A stretch of 64,000 bases of DNA from Gari tellinella. Lineage: Eukaryota; Mollusca; Bivalvia; Cardiida; Psammobiidae. The notes under the pieces are model-generated. The model made no database searches. It was not told where the DNA came from and saw nothing but the letters and a program-made list of their open reading frames with translations. The stretch covers positions 7,068,001 to 7,132,000 of the forward strand of contig OV277871.1 in NCBI GenBank assembly GCA_922989275.2, read 5' to 3'. Below, one piece after another: positions 1 to 10,400 of this stretch. Within the stretch, counting starts at the first letter, position 1. Each line of letters begins with the position of its first letter. Made by a program: the position numbers and the translations under genes.

Positions 1-365
1 CAACGCAGATCCATAGGCCCCGCCTTCTCTGCGAAAGCTATCCACAAGTCCCGCCCTCTCGAGAAATCACGTCTATACGAGTTAAATGTCATTATTTCAA
101 TGGAATTAAATGGAGCGAATGTAAATATGTATTGATGATGGACTGGTCAATCAGTTCGTCAATCAATCGTTGATACAACAACAATATTATTCGTTGACTA
201 AGCTTTCTACATATGCCTTATTAAAACTGTAAATGTAGATCAGAATACCCATGAAGAAGTTTTCTACTTTACTTGCCTGCTTTAAGAAAGTACATGTTTT
301 AGATCTGAAACAACAAGATAATATCATAGAATTAGAGGTTAACTGAGCTGAACACTTATTAAATA
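1..365. other. AT-rich intergenic DNA, nothing recognised
   Basis: No open reading frame with protein-like character, no RNA gene and no clear terminal inverted repeat was seen here. It lies upstream of the known channel exons and may be intron or intergenic DNA. Confidence 0.5.
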
Positions 366-369
366 TTTG

Positions 370-484
370 CTATATCCTATTAGGTAGTTGCTTAAATCAG
401 ACTGAAAGTTAAGCAGAACTTTCAACCTGCTTCAATTGGTCACGTCTTCATAACCAGAAATAGGCTATGGAGTAATGGGTTAAA
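370..484 (+). repeat. Partial TTAA hairpin MITE
   Basis: This is a decayed right half of the TTAA hairpin family described at 1803-2055. It keeps the CAGACTGAAAG stem, the ggtcacgtcttca stretch and the terminal CTATGGAGTAATGGGTTAA. The left terminus is missing. Confidence 0.6.
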
Positions 485-639
485 TAATACATTTAAGAAA
501 TGTTACACAAGAATTAATTTAATACTTACCTTTAATGCATAAACTGTTTAGTAGAAAATTGTATCTGATTAATCGACTAGAATAATAAAGACCGATTAGT
601 TGTATTAATCAAGTATATTCAGCCTTACCTCTCTACAAC

Positions 640-960
640 GACATCCAATGGGAGACAAAAATGTGTGCGTTGTTCAGAGGGAGTCGTTAAAGGGAGGGAA
701 ATTGGCTTACATTTGCAAACAGCCTGAATCAAGATCAGACGCCGCGTAATTCTGGATTCAAGCTGTTTGCCAGTAGTAATTTTTTTCTGTCAAAATGTCC
801 ATTATGTGATTTGGAAAAAAAAGCAGACGACAATTTGTAAGCAGACGACATTGCAGCCGTGAATAGGTTGGTCATAATTGTCCTGTTTAAGGAACAGCGG
901 CAAGTGTCGTTGCAAGAAGGGAGCCGTTGTTGGGAGGGCCGTTGTAGCGAGGGAACACTG
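640..960. repeat. Dispersed repeat with degraded hairpin core
   Basis: A degraded hairpin at 720-775 keeps the GATCAGACGCCGCG core and the CTGTTTGCC end. It is followed by a stretch with GTTGGGAGGGCCGTTG that recurs in diverged form near 4780-4945 and 6985-7030. Both look like remnants of short non-autonomous DNA elements. The family was not recognised further. Confidence 0.45.
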
Positions 961-961
961 T

Positions 962-1450
962 ATTATACAAGATACAAGATACAAGATGGTTTATTGAGTA
1001 AATAGAGGCCTCCGGCCCAAAATACAACAATAGATAACAATCATTTATGCTTAACTGAGTTGTTTTCTATAGTACAGTTACGAAGCATGTGTTAGCTTAC
1101 ATGGAGGGAAAAGTCATGTGCCGTCTATAATTTGAAAAAGTTTTGCTATGAAAAGCGCACATTTTCTAATTACATCTGGACTGTCGTTTTGAAATAAACG
1201 GTAAAAGTCTGAAAGCTCCGAATGCCCTGTGTACCAGTTGTATAAATATGTTTCTCTAACAATATCATATTTAGGACAAACAAAGAATACATGATATTCA
1301 TTTTCTATTACGAAAATATCAGAACTTAAGACACAAAATAAGCATACTCGATCCTCTCTATTAATATTAAAGTGACGACCAAGTTCAATGTTTAATTTAT
1401 GTGAAGAACAACGGAATCGAGCCAGAGATTGTTATACGAGTGTCAGAGTT
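962..1450 (-). mobile_element. 5'-truncated non-LTR retrotransposon (LINE), 3' end
   Basis: On the - strand a reading frame ending at 1114-1116 encodes the C-terminal tail typical of animal LINE ORF2 proteins. It carries a cysteine/histidine pattern (CLFC followed by EYHVFFVC) and ends QIIDGT. A 3' UTR with AATAAA follows, then a tail of three ATCTTGT-type repeats at about 963-985, as expected for a retrotransposon that primes on a short tandem tail. The reverse transcriptase proper is absent, so this is a dead 5'-truncated copy. The same C-terminal domain is seen in the longer LINE at 23045-25735. Confidence 0.75.
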
Positions 1451-1802
1451 GTCGTTTACAAATGTTTCAAAATTGTAGTTGAACCCTTTTACTACCAAGA
1501 CGTCATCGTCTTTATATAGCTACCGTCTGCTTTTAACTCCAAAATTTAATTTTAATTATTTTGACTACAGAGATATATAAATGAGTGACAAACAATGTTG
1601 ATCCTAATCAGACGCAGCAAATTCGAGTGCAGACGAAACTAATTAGCCGAAGCGTTATACTATTATGTAACTGAGCACAGTGAAATACCATACATTTTGT
1701 ATTAAATCTACTTTCAGGAATCCCTGTTAGAGGGTTTTTACGACAATTTCAAATCAAATGAAACACTTGGTAAGTTCCCTGTAGTCACTATTGAAAATAC
1801 AG

Positions 1803-2055
1803 TTAACCCTTTCCCCCATAGAAGCGACTTTTAGCGTATTTAATTTATTCCTCCGCTGAAGAAAATAGTTCCAGTTTATACCCTCATGAACAATTACCAT
1901 AACAAATATTTTATATAGCCTTACAGATGGTAGTTTAAAGCAGACTGAAAGTAAAGCAGAATGTGCCTTAAGGCACATTCTGCTTTACTTTCAACCTGCT
2001 TTAAGTGGTCACCTGTTTTTCAAAACTAGAAACATGCTATGGGGTTAAGGGTTAA
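1803..2055 (+). mobile_element. TTAA-flanked hairpin MITE (piggyBac-like ends), full copy
   Basis: The element runs from TTAA|CCCTTTCCCCCATAG to CTATGGGGTTAAGGG|TTAA, with imperfect inverted ends and TTAA on both sides. The centre is a near-perfect palindrome (AGACTGAAAGTAAAGCAG against its complement) meeting at GTGCCTTAAGGCAC. TTAA target duplication with CCC...GGG ends is the hallmark of piggyBac transposons. No transposase is encoded, so it must have been mobilised in trans. At least eight other full or partial copies occur in the window. Confidence 0.8.
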
Positions 2056-2174
2056 ACCTCTCTATTACGACCACTAAAAGAAGGCTAATTGATTGTATAT
2101 ACTACAGGTGACAGCTCCTGAAGCAACAAATAATAAATAATATTTAGTGGTCGTAAAAGAGAGGTTTTACTGTA
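2053..2174 (+). mobile_element. Mariner/Tc1-like MITE with AAACCTCTCT ends
   Basis: The inverted ends are AAACCTCTCTATTACGACC on the left and GGTCGTAAAAGAGAGGTTT on the right, followed by TACTGTA. The family end elsewhere (8502) is TACAGTAAAACCTCTCT, which suggests TA target duplication and a Tc1/mariner/pogo affiliation. The left end directly abuts the TTAA element at 1803-2055 and has lost its first bases. Confidence 0.65.
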
Positions 2175-2740
2175 TGGTGGTGTTAATTTAGCAAGAAGTT
2201 TTTATTCGTTCACTGCCATATTGTTGTCTGCTGCGATATTGTTGTCTGCAATGAAAAGTAATACTAAAGACAGAAATGCTGATACAGTTTCGAAACGAAT
2301 GTCAAACAGTTTGGATCCTGGTAGATCAAGTTTACACATAATAATAAATTATTTTATTGCCCAATATTTGTACAAAAGTTGTTATAACAATTCAAAAGAA
2401 AAAATGGTAGATAGTATCTTATATACAAATATATGTGCAAAAGGGTCGGGCTACAAGTTCTTCCAACGTTAGTAGCAACCCTCCAATTCTATAGACTAAT
2501 AGGTTTACATTATATGGTGTCTGCTTGTCTACACTTGCATTACATGGCTGCTTTGTATATTTTGTTAACGGACAATAAATATGAAAACAAAATAGCAATG
2601 CAAAAGAAATGCAAAGAAGCATGGGTCTGGGGGAGACGTAAGGAGTTTGATGTTTAAAAGCACCCTCCTAACCGGATCCCTGATGAAGCAAAGTAATCAG
2701 CACAGAAGTTTGAAATCGCTAGTGTTTGTAAAAACTTGCA

Positions 2741-3308
2741 TATACACTCAGTGCAAAAAGAAACGCACATTTTTCATTACACTATTTGTATTTAGAAGGA
2801 ACGTTTTTGTGAATTAATCTTTTCGTTAAGGTCAGTAGTTCTGTCTTGGGGTATCAATATTGAAAAACACAACCTGCACAATTCGGTGCGATGTTTAAAA
2901 CAGGCTGTAGTTCTCTTTCGCTGCCAAATAATCGTGAGATTTTTACCCCTTCACCGTTTCATTTTCGTCTGTTTCAAATTTGTTGTTTGTAAGATTGTTT
3001 CAAAGTAAGATCCAATGTAGAATGAATAAAAACATATCGAAACGAGTGACAAACTGTTTGGATCCTGATCAGACGCCGCGTTACGCGGCGTCTGATCAGG
3101 ATTCAAACTGTTTGCAAATGCGCTTTTGGCGTCATTTAGAGTGAAAGGGTTAAACAGCAGCACACTGATTTTGAGTTTTTTGTTTCTGAACTTGTTACAG
3201 AATTAAATCAATCTTGAGATATGGTATTAGTATTCTAATTTTTCTTCAAAAAATATTCTTAATCTGCGCATGAGCACGATGTGCGTTTCTTTTTGCACTG
3301 AGTGTATA
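2741..3308 (+). mobile_element. Tc1/mariner-type MITE with internal hairpin core
   Basis: TIRs begin TATACACTCAGTGCAAAAAG and end with the complement CTTTTTGCACTGAGTGTATA (slightly imperfect), giving TA target duplication. The interior, about 560 bp, encodes no transposase. A long palindrome at 3044-3119 sits inside it (TTTGGATCCTGATCAGACGC and its complement around CGCGTTACGCG). The copy at 16185-16771 has the same layout and the same palindrome in the same relative place. Confidence 0.8.
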
Positions 3309-3485
3309 CTGAAAATACACATAGCACCCTAATGTGTAATTGAGTTGAGTTGAGTCTGATCTCAGATTCCGCTCAAACGCTTTATAACCTCGGGCCCTGG
3401 CCCAGCTCCACAAAACAGACAAAAATGGACATGGTGTTGACTAGTGTCGCATCTCTGATTATATTGGTGTGATGCATGTGAAAAG

Positions 3486-4017
3486 CAGGCGCATGTTGCT
3501 TTACTTTCAGTCTGTTTTAACCCTTTCCCCAATAGAAGCGACTTTTAGCGTATTTAATTTATTCCTCCGCTGAAGAAAATAGTTCCAGTTTATACCCTCA
3601 TGAACAATTACCATAACAAATATTTTATGTAGCCTCGCAGATTTTAGCTTAAAGCAGGCTGAAAGTAAAGCAGAATGTGCCTTAAGGCACATTCTGCTTT
3701 ACTTTCAACCTGCTTTAAGTGGTCACCTGTCTTCAAAACTAGAAATAGGCTATGAGGTAAAGGGTTAAGCTACTATCTGCTAGAATACAGAAATCTACAT
3801 CTATCTAAACATCTAAACATTACTGATCACCTTCATCAAGTTGAAGATTATGCCTATATATAATTATACTATATATTATTTATTATAAAATTATAAATAT
3901 TCCGTATGATACATATGCATGACTGTATACTTGGAACAAAACAGATCAGAACTATCTTTTTAAATGGAAGAATAAATTGAATGCGTAACAATTCGTATTT
4001 ACGGAGTAATGTGTTAA
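3486..4017 (-). mobile_element. TTAA hairpin MITE interrupted by a second copy of itself
   Basis: The outer copy reads in reverse orientation: half of the palindromic stem (TTGCTTTACTTTCAGTCTG), then the other arm (GCTACTATCTGCTAGAATAC) and a diverged end near 4017 (GGAGTAATGTGTTAAGG). Between them, exactly at a TTAA, lies a complete inner copy at 3517-3768 with TTAA on both sides and CCCTTTCCCCAATAG / CTATGAGGTAAAGGG ends. Confidence 0.7.
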
Positions 4018-4278
4018 GGAGCTAACAAAAATGCATTCTCCAAGTTGTATTTTATGTAGATGATGACATTCAGTGGGCAACAACCGAACTATTCCGGATG
4101 GCCATGAACAATCTAACTAATGAGGAACTCAGAAATATATCACAGCCTATGGAGCAATTTATCCTGTTGTGTAATTACAACAGAAATCCCTGTACCAGGT
4201 AATAGTTCCTTATAAGTTGTCACGTACCTCACACAACTGATAATTAAAACCATTTACAAATAGAGACGTTTTACTGTA

Positions 4279-5301
4279 ATGCTGCGTTTACACTCAGCCA
4301 CGATAGCTACGATGTCCACGATTGGGAAAAATCGCAGAGCTTCACGATTTATTTTCTTTTTCTGCGCTATATCACGCTTTCTTACGCTTTCTGCACGTCT
4401 TGTTACCTCCTGTAGCGGTTTGTTACGAACCCAACAAGAATCTTATGAAGACCTGCCACGATGTCACCACGTTCTCTCAAGCTCTATTACAGTAACCACG
4501 ATACACTATCACGTTTTATCACGTTCTGCTAAGATCTATCACGATAAAACGCTCAGTTAAGCTCTCCTACGATTTATGGCAACGATGTCAACAAGAGCAA
4601 TGCGTTTTGAGCACGACTGGGGTATGAAAAGGAGGCATGGATCATCCACTCATTCTCTGGATGCTGGTGTCAATCTCTGATGACATTGGGATGACGCATC
4701 TGAAAGTGCTTGGTGGGAAGCTTCATCCAATCAGGAACACCAACAACAACCTCATTATATTAATTCTATCCAAATGTCCACTTATATGTAATTTTGCGGA
4801 AAATAAGCAGGCGACAATTTTAAGCAGACAAAATTGCTGCAGTGAAAGCGCTTGAAATACGGTAATTGTCCTGTTTATAGGAAACTGGGGTAAGTACCGT
4901 TGTAAAGATGGAGTCACTGTTGGGAGGGTCGTTTTAGGGAGGGAGAAATATAACTTAATAATACAAACTTAAAGAATCGCCGTTCAATGTTAACAAAGAT
5001 CCCCTAGTATGGGCTCCACAATTTAATGCGTTCTGTTAAGTTCTGTTAAGCTCTGTTGAGCTGTACTACGCCCTACTAAGATTCCCACGTTCTCTCACGC
5101 TTTGTCAAGATATAAAACCAATCGGGGCCATCGTGGCAAAATTTTGGACCGTCAAAAATTTGGCCACGATCTTTGCGCTCTCCGCGATTCCTCCAAGCTC
5201 CCTCACGATCACAAAGATTCAATCCAACGACCCCCTACGCTCACCACAAGTCTGTCAATCGTGGACATTGCAGCAATCGTGGCTGAGTGTAAACGCAGCA
5301 T
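4279..5301. mobile_element. TIR element with 10-bp phased interior repeats
   Basis: The ends are ATGCTGCGTTTACACTCAGC and its exact complement, extended to CCACGAT, flanked by TA on both sides (4277-4278 and 5302-5303). Both subterminal regions (4290-4600 and 5030-5280) are built of a loose unit in which A(A/C)G followed by TTCTCT-like sequence returns about every 10 bp, for example ACGTTTTATC ACGTTCTGCT. The middle (4645-4960) is unrelated and resembles the dispersed repeat at 790-960, so it is probably a later insertion. No transposase is encoded. Confidence 0.75.
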
Positions 5302-5366
5302 TAACAATTTTAGTTGGGAGAGGGGTTAGTCTTTGCTAATAGACGCGCTTATATATAAATACGGTG

Positions 5367-5600
5367 GAGAAGACGCTAATCTTTCCCGTTTAAACACAAA
5401 CGAAACGCATAAGCATTTCCATAAAATACAAATAATTGCATAATTTCTAATTATCTATTTTAATCTGAGTTGCAAACAGTTTGGAGCTTGATCAGACGCC
5501 GGGCTAACCGGCGTCTGATCTGGCTTCAAACTGTTTGCAAGGGAAAAAATAATTTTAGGGTAAACGCAGGACCAGTTTACTTATATTGTAATACAGTTTC
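5367..5600 (+). mobile_element. GTGGAGAAGAC-family hairpin MITE, partial
   Basis: The left end GGTGGAGAAGACG and the motif TTTCCCGTTTAAACAC match the family described at 8544-8819. The central palindrome at 5472-5545 (CAAACAGTTTGGAGCTTGAT against its complement around CCGGGCTAACCGG) is nearly intact. The right terminus is decayed. Confidence 0.6.
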
Positions 5601-5689
5601 TCCGCATTGCAATATATTGCAATATGGTTTTATGCATATTTTCACACATTAGCAATTTTGTTAGAGGGATATGATATGAATACACTTGA

Positions 5690-6060
5690 TTAAGGTCTGT
5701 TTGGTAATACTAACCATATAATATCTAGGTTCTTGGCCTTGTGATTTTTACAAGAGGCCTTTTTTTAAGATTTCTCCAATTTTTCACTTTGGTCGCAATG
5801 GCAATCAGGGTTCTTCATTGAATCAATACTTTGAACGAGGTTTGCCCAAATAATTTTCCTGTAAAGTTCGGTTGTAATCAGCCGTACAGTGTAGGCGATG
5901 CAGATGTGGTATGTGTATTTGATCCCCAAAAGATCGGATATAATAACGAAAATAAATCTTTCTGGCGGCCATTCTGGTTTTTACCAATTTGGGACTTTCT
6001 GCTTCATGGGAAAGGGTGACAGACAACAGAAATGTATTCGGCACACCTTAATTATGGGAA
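5690..6060. repeat. Decayed dispersed repeat
   Basis: The stretch around ggcaatcagggttcttcattg resembles an old dispersed element of invertebrate genomes. Short open frames on both strands here lack domain features and are treated as chance. Confidence 0.3.
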
Positions 6061-6192
6061 AAGGGTGACTTGTCAACTTCCCTCAAGCACGCTTCTAGAA
6101 AAGTCCAACAAATAAATATAAAAGACTCAAGCAGGAAACGCAACACAAACAATACACTCACCGCTCAAGCAGAACACACAGTCATTCCATAG

Positions 6193-6246
6193 CAAACACA
6201 CACACACACATACACACACACATACATGATACACACACACGCGCGC
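6193..6246. repeat. (CA)n microsatellite
   Basis: CA dinucleotides are interrupted by a few CATA steps and run into CGCGCG at the right edge. Confidence 0.9.
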
Positions 6247-6249
6247 AAT

Positions 6250-7304
6250 ACCATTCCTTCATCTACACACTAAATAGAAAACAACACGCAAGACAAACAT
6301 AAAGCAAAGTGAACATAGGAGCCCGCCTTGGTAACAAGTCTATTTTAGTTGAAAATCAAAGTTTCAAAATGAAATCATGTGAAGAAAGTTTGTTAGTATC
6401 TTCGTGTTATAAGGTAGTTTGAACGTGAAAATCGTATCGAAAATGATGCATAAAACAAATGTATAGGCTTGAATACCTTTAAATAGTAGTATAAGAACAG
6501 AAAAGTTAAGACACTATCAGAGGTATATTAGTCGAGGAAAATTAGTTTAATAATCCTTCAAAAATTACATGTGGTTATATTACAATTAAAAATAGTGAAA
6601 ATGGCCGCCATTTTGAATTTTTGGCGGTCATCTTGAATAATGAGCAATAGTCCGCTATCCACTATTGATGATTTATGTTTTACATCTCATACTTGTTAGT
6701 TTTCAGTGAATGTTTGAACTGGCACCGGACTAACATTTACGACATTTAAGTGATTCAAATTGGTAACGGCAGCCATTTTTAAAATGGCCGCCAGTTTGAA
6801 TCTGACAGGAAAGTTGAAGTGGCTAACGGGTTTTATTGGATTAGACCTGAAGCTTTTTTGGCGGTATATCGAACTAACGCCCTCAACTACAGGGAGGGCA
6901 TGATATTTTAAACATACATTTTTATCTGGAAAAATACCGTCATTTTGAAACTGATACCTGTTTGCCGATGGCAAGGGTCGATAAACGGAGGCAGTCGTTA
7001 CTGGAAGGGTTGTTGTAGAGCCGGAACACTATTGTCTACTCGGCACACACTCGGAGAGTATATATGGTAGAAATCGGCCATTTGATAACTAAAAAGAACA
7101 CTTATTCGCTGACTATTTAAAGCATGTTGAAATTTAAACAGAAATCTTTGCAGGGAAATCATCTTCCTGAAATCATTCATCATCATCTTCTCATCTCATA
7201 GACTCTATTTTACCTATTCAGTGTCGCAGTGCCGTAAAACCAAACTCACTCACTCACTTAGTTTCGTTGATTCCCACTGACATATGGTTCCTATTTTTCT
7301 ATAG
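6250..7304. other. Noncoding DNA upstream of the first visible channel exon
   Basis: The stretch contains scattered ATGGCCGCCATTTTGAA-type motifs (6600-6790) that recur in both orientations, and a diverged repeat end near 6985-7030. No exon upstream of 7305 could be supported by splice sites plus protein similarity. The N-terminal/TM1 exons of the channel are either unrecognised or outside the window. Confidence 0.4.
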
Positions 7305-7417
7305 TCATTCAATAGAAGAAGTGCGGACGTATGATTATGGTATCTGCTACAACATTTATCCAGAGTTTCAGGAAGATATGGACACCAGACTTGTCTCTGC
7401 GTATGGAAAAAGATACG
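7305..7417 (+). CDS. DEG/ENaC exon a (ectodomain)
   Basis: The acceptor is ttttctatag and the donor is gtaagt. The first base completes a codon from an unseen upstream exon; the last G joins GT of the next exon to give glycine. The exon encodes a conserved early ectodomain cysteine in YGICYN. Confidence 0.85.
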
Positions 7418-10400
7418 GTAAGTCAGTGTGAGGGCGTGTTTGTGATTTTTTTAGCTTTTTTTTTCATTCGCCCCTGGAACTTTTAATGGCAATCAGAGTT
7501 CCAACGAAAAGCTAGTCTGTTTGTGACTGTATATTTAGAGTTGTTTCAACCATATATTGTGAAATTGCAAATAGTGCAGACTCTGATCAGAGGGCTTCTT
7601 TAGGATCCTTCTGATCAGAGTCTACACTGTTTGCATTTGACAAGAGTACTCATCACAGGTACACTGTGTGCAAATGACGAGTAGGTTGTTTGTATACACA
7701 CATGCACATGTTTATGACATCAGCAATTTCGATTAATAATCAATTGTCGTCTGCTTTTATATCTCTAATTAAAAATTTAATTATGTTGACTTAAGAAATA
7801 TTAAATTGAGTGTCAAACATTTTGGATCCTGATCAGACGCCGCATTAGGCGTCGTCTGATCAGGATGCAAACTGTTTGCAAATAACCACTGTACTCAGGG
7901 TAAGGGAGTGAGTATGTATCCATACTTTCGGTGTCAGTATTGTTCGATTTTTCTGACCTGTCAGAGTTATTTTTAGAACAGAATAGTTCATAATGGTACA
8001 TAGATAACAGGGTAACATCGGATCTATATAGTCGTACACTTTCCAACTTGAGATACGCATGATCCTCGTGCAGCACGAGACAGCTGCGCTAATTTCACTG
8101 ATATGTTATTCATTCTCAATAAACATGTTTATGCTAAAAACTATTATGCCCATTACACACAGATTGGAGCCGGCGTCTGATCAGGCTCCGACCTGTTTGC
8201 CACCAAAATTTTAGAATGTTCCTATCTAAAAATAACTCTGACAGGTCAGAAGAAAACACTAATAATAAGAGTTAAAACACGATGATGACGTCATTCTATT
8301 GTCCTGGCAGTACTGTCGTTTTCAATACTGGACGGGTATCAATAGTGTACTCTCGCTTACCGTACCGTATTTGTGCACGAGCAGTCCAATATTACTAATA
8401 TTGGACTGCACGTGCACAAATACGGTACGGTAAGCAAGCTAATATTGTACTACACACTAATATTGTATTGCTAGGCATGGCTTGTGAGACACACAAAAAT
8501 ACAGTAAAACCTCTCTGTTTTGACCAATAAACTGTGTGTGAACTACAGTGGATAAAACGTTACTATTTGCCAATAAACGCGTTTACGCTAAAACTATTAT
8601 TTCCTTGCAAACAGTTTGATGCCTGATCGAACGCCGGGTAACCCGGCGTCTGATCAGGCCTCAAACTGTTTGACACTCAGATTAAAAAAACAATAATCAA
8701 AAATGTCAAAAAAATGGTAATTTCCTACATTTTAACGATTTGTGTTTGCGTTTCGTTCGCATTTAACGTGAAAGAATAACGTTTTCTGAGAAAAGTTTTC
8801 TCCACTGTATATTGGAGAAGATCTTATTATTGCCCGTTTAAACGCAAAGAAAACGCAAACGCATTGCGTTAAAATGGAGAAAATGACAGCTTGTTGACAA
8901 TTCTGAATACTTATTTAAATCTGGGCCTAGTCAGACGCCGGAAAACCCAGAATCTGGTCTGGCTCTGTAATTCGAAATAATAGTTTAAGCTTAAACGCGT
9001 GTATTTAGAAAGAATAGCATCTTCTCCACTGTACTTATTGAGTGTTTTAGACAGGTGACTGCTTAAAGTAAAGTGGCATTAAAACTAAAAGCTCCTATAG
9101 GAGCTTTCTATTTTGCTCTCATCTTGCTTTACTGTCAACTGTCTTCTATACAATCAATTAGTCGTATTTATTTTAGTGGTCGTAAAAGAGAGGGTTTACT
9201 GTATTTTAGCAGTGTCATGACAAAACCAGACATTGCGTTGCAAACAGAGTAGATTAAAACCAAATACGGCTTCAAAGACGCGATGACTGATCAAGATATA
9301 CGCTGTTTGACGCTTACAAGCATCTTCAGGATTTTTAAACAGTATTATATTATACAATAATGAATATGTGGCAGTGTGTACCAAACTCAATTTCTGAGCC
9401 TAGGACGACATTGTCTTTCTAGAAAAACCCTGGAACTTTATCCTTTCACTTTCATCATAGTGTTTTTAATATTTTCAGCGAAACCAGGGTTTATCATTTT
9501 TACACAATATTTCAGTAGCAAGTTTCGCAAGTTTTGACAGTTTTGCATTTACTATGGGATTTAAGCAAGTGAATTTGGACGATATATTTATCACGCGTCC
9601 TGATTATTTGGACTAGTCTAGAGACGACAAAGTATTCGAATTGCTCGACACTGTAAGCCTACATTGCGAATAGGAGAAAACAACTACATTATATTTTGTA
9701 ATTGTCATTAAACAGAAAAAAACGTTCAAAATTGCAAATCTTTGTCCCGGCTTACGGGGATATGAACAACATTTGCTGATCACATTGTCAACAGTGCAGA
9801 CCAAGAATGGAACAAGCACTTAAACATCCCAAGCGGCATTTAAGCATGATCTACACAATTATCAAATTGGACATTTGTCCCACTTGTGACCATGACAACG
9901 GTCAAAACCATTATACTACTATTATCGACTAAAACAAGCATTTAGTAACAGTTTAGCTTCTCATAAGAAGCAACTACATCTGACAAGAACATGCTGTTCA
10001 ATACTTTTCTGCTGTTTCTCTAAACCAATTAAGTAGGGCGTATAATCGCGTGAATGTGTATCGTTTGTTATTTGAATGGCAAATCAAGTTTGCTTTCGCT
10101 ACAAACCAAAACCAAAAATCACAGTTATGAACATGAAATGGTAAAATTGCAAAAATGAAGGGTCTGTCTAGAAGGACCTCTGTTTCTTTTGTTCAAGAAC
10201 TTATCAAAAGGTGAATATTAAGCAGATGCCATTTTTTAAAGTAGACGGTATTTGAGCCGGAAAAGGGTTACGATTCTGACAAACCGTGCGACTGTGTAGG
10301 GTCTACACAGTTTGAGAAGCATAAATTGGGCTTCCCTTTGTGGATACACTAATATCCAATTCACTGTAAAATGTTCCACTATGTTAATATCCAGAAACTG

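Noticed and set aside
4279..4560. 93-residue frame starting at the TIR
   Set aside because: It translates the 10-bp phased repeat and is not protein-like.
5831..6044. Overlapping 60-75-residue frames on both strands as a channel N-terminal exon
   Set aside because: There is no splice-site pair, no TM1-like hydrophobic stretch, and the region resembles a decayed dispersed repeat.
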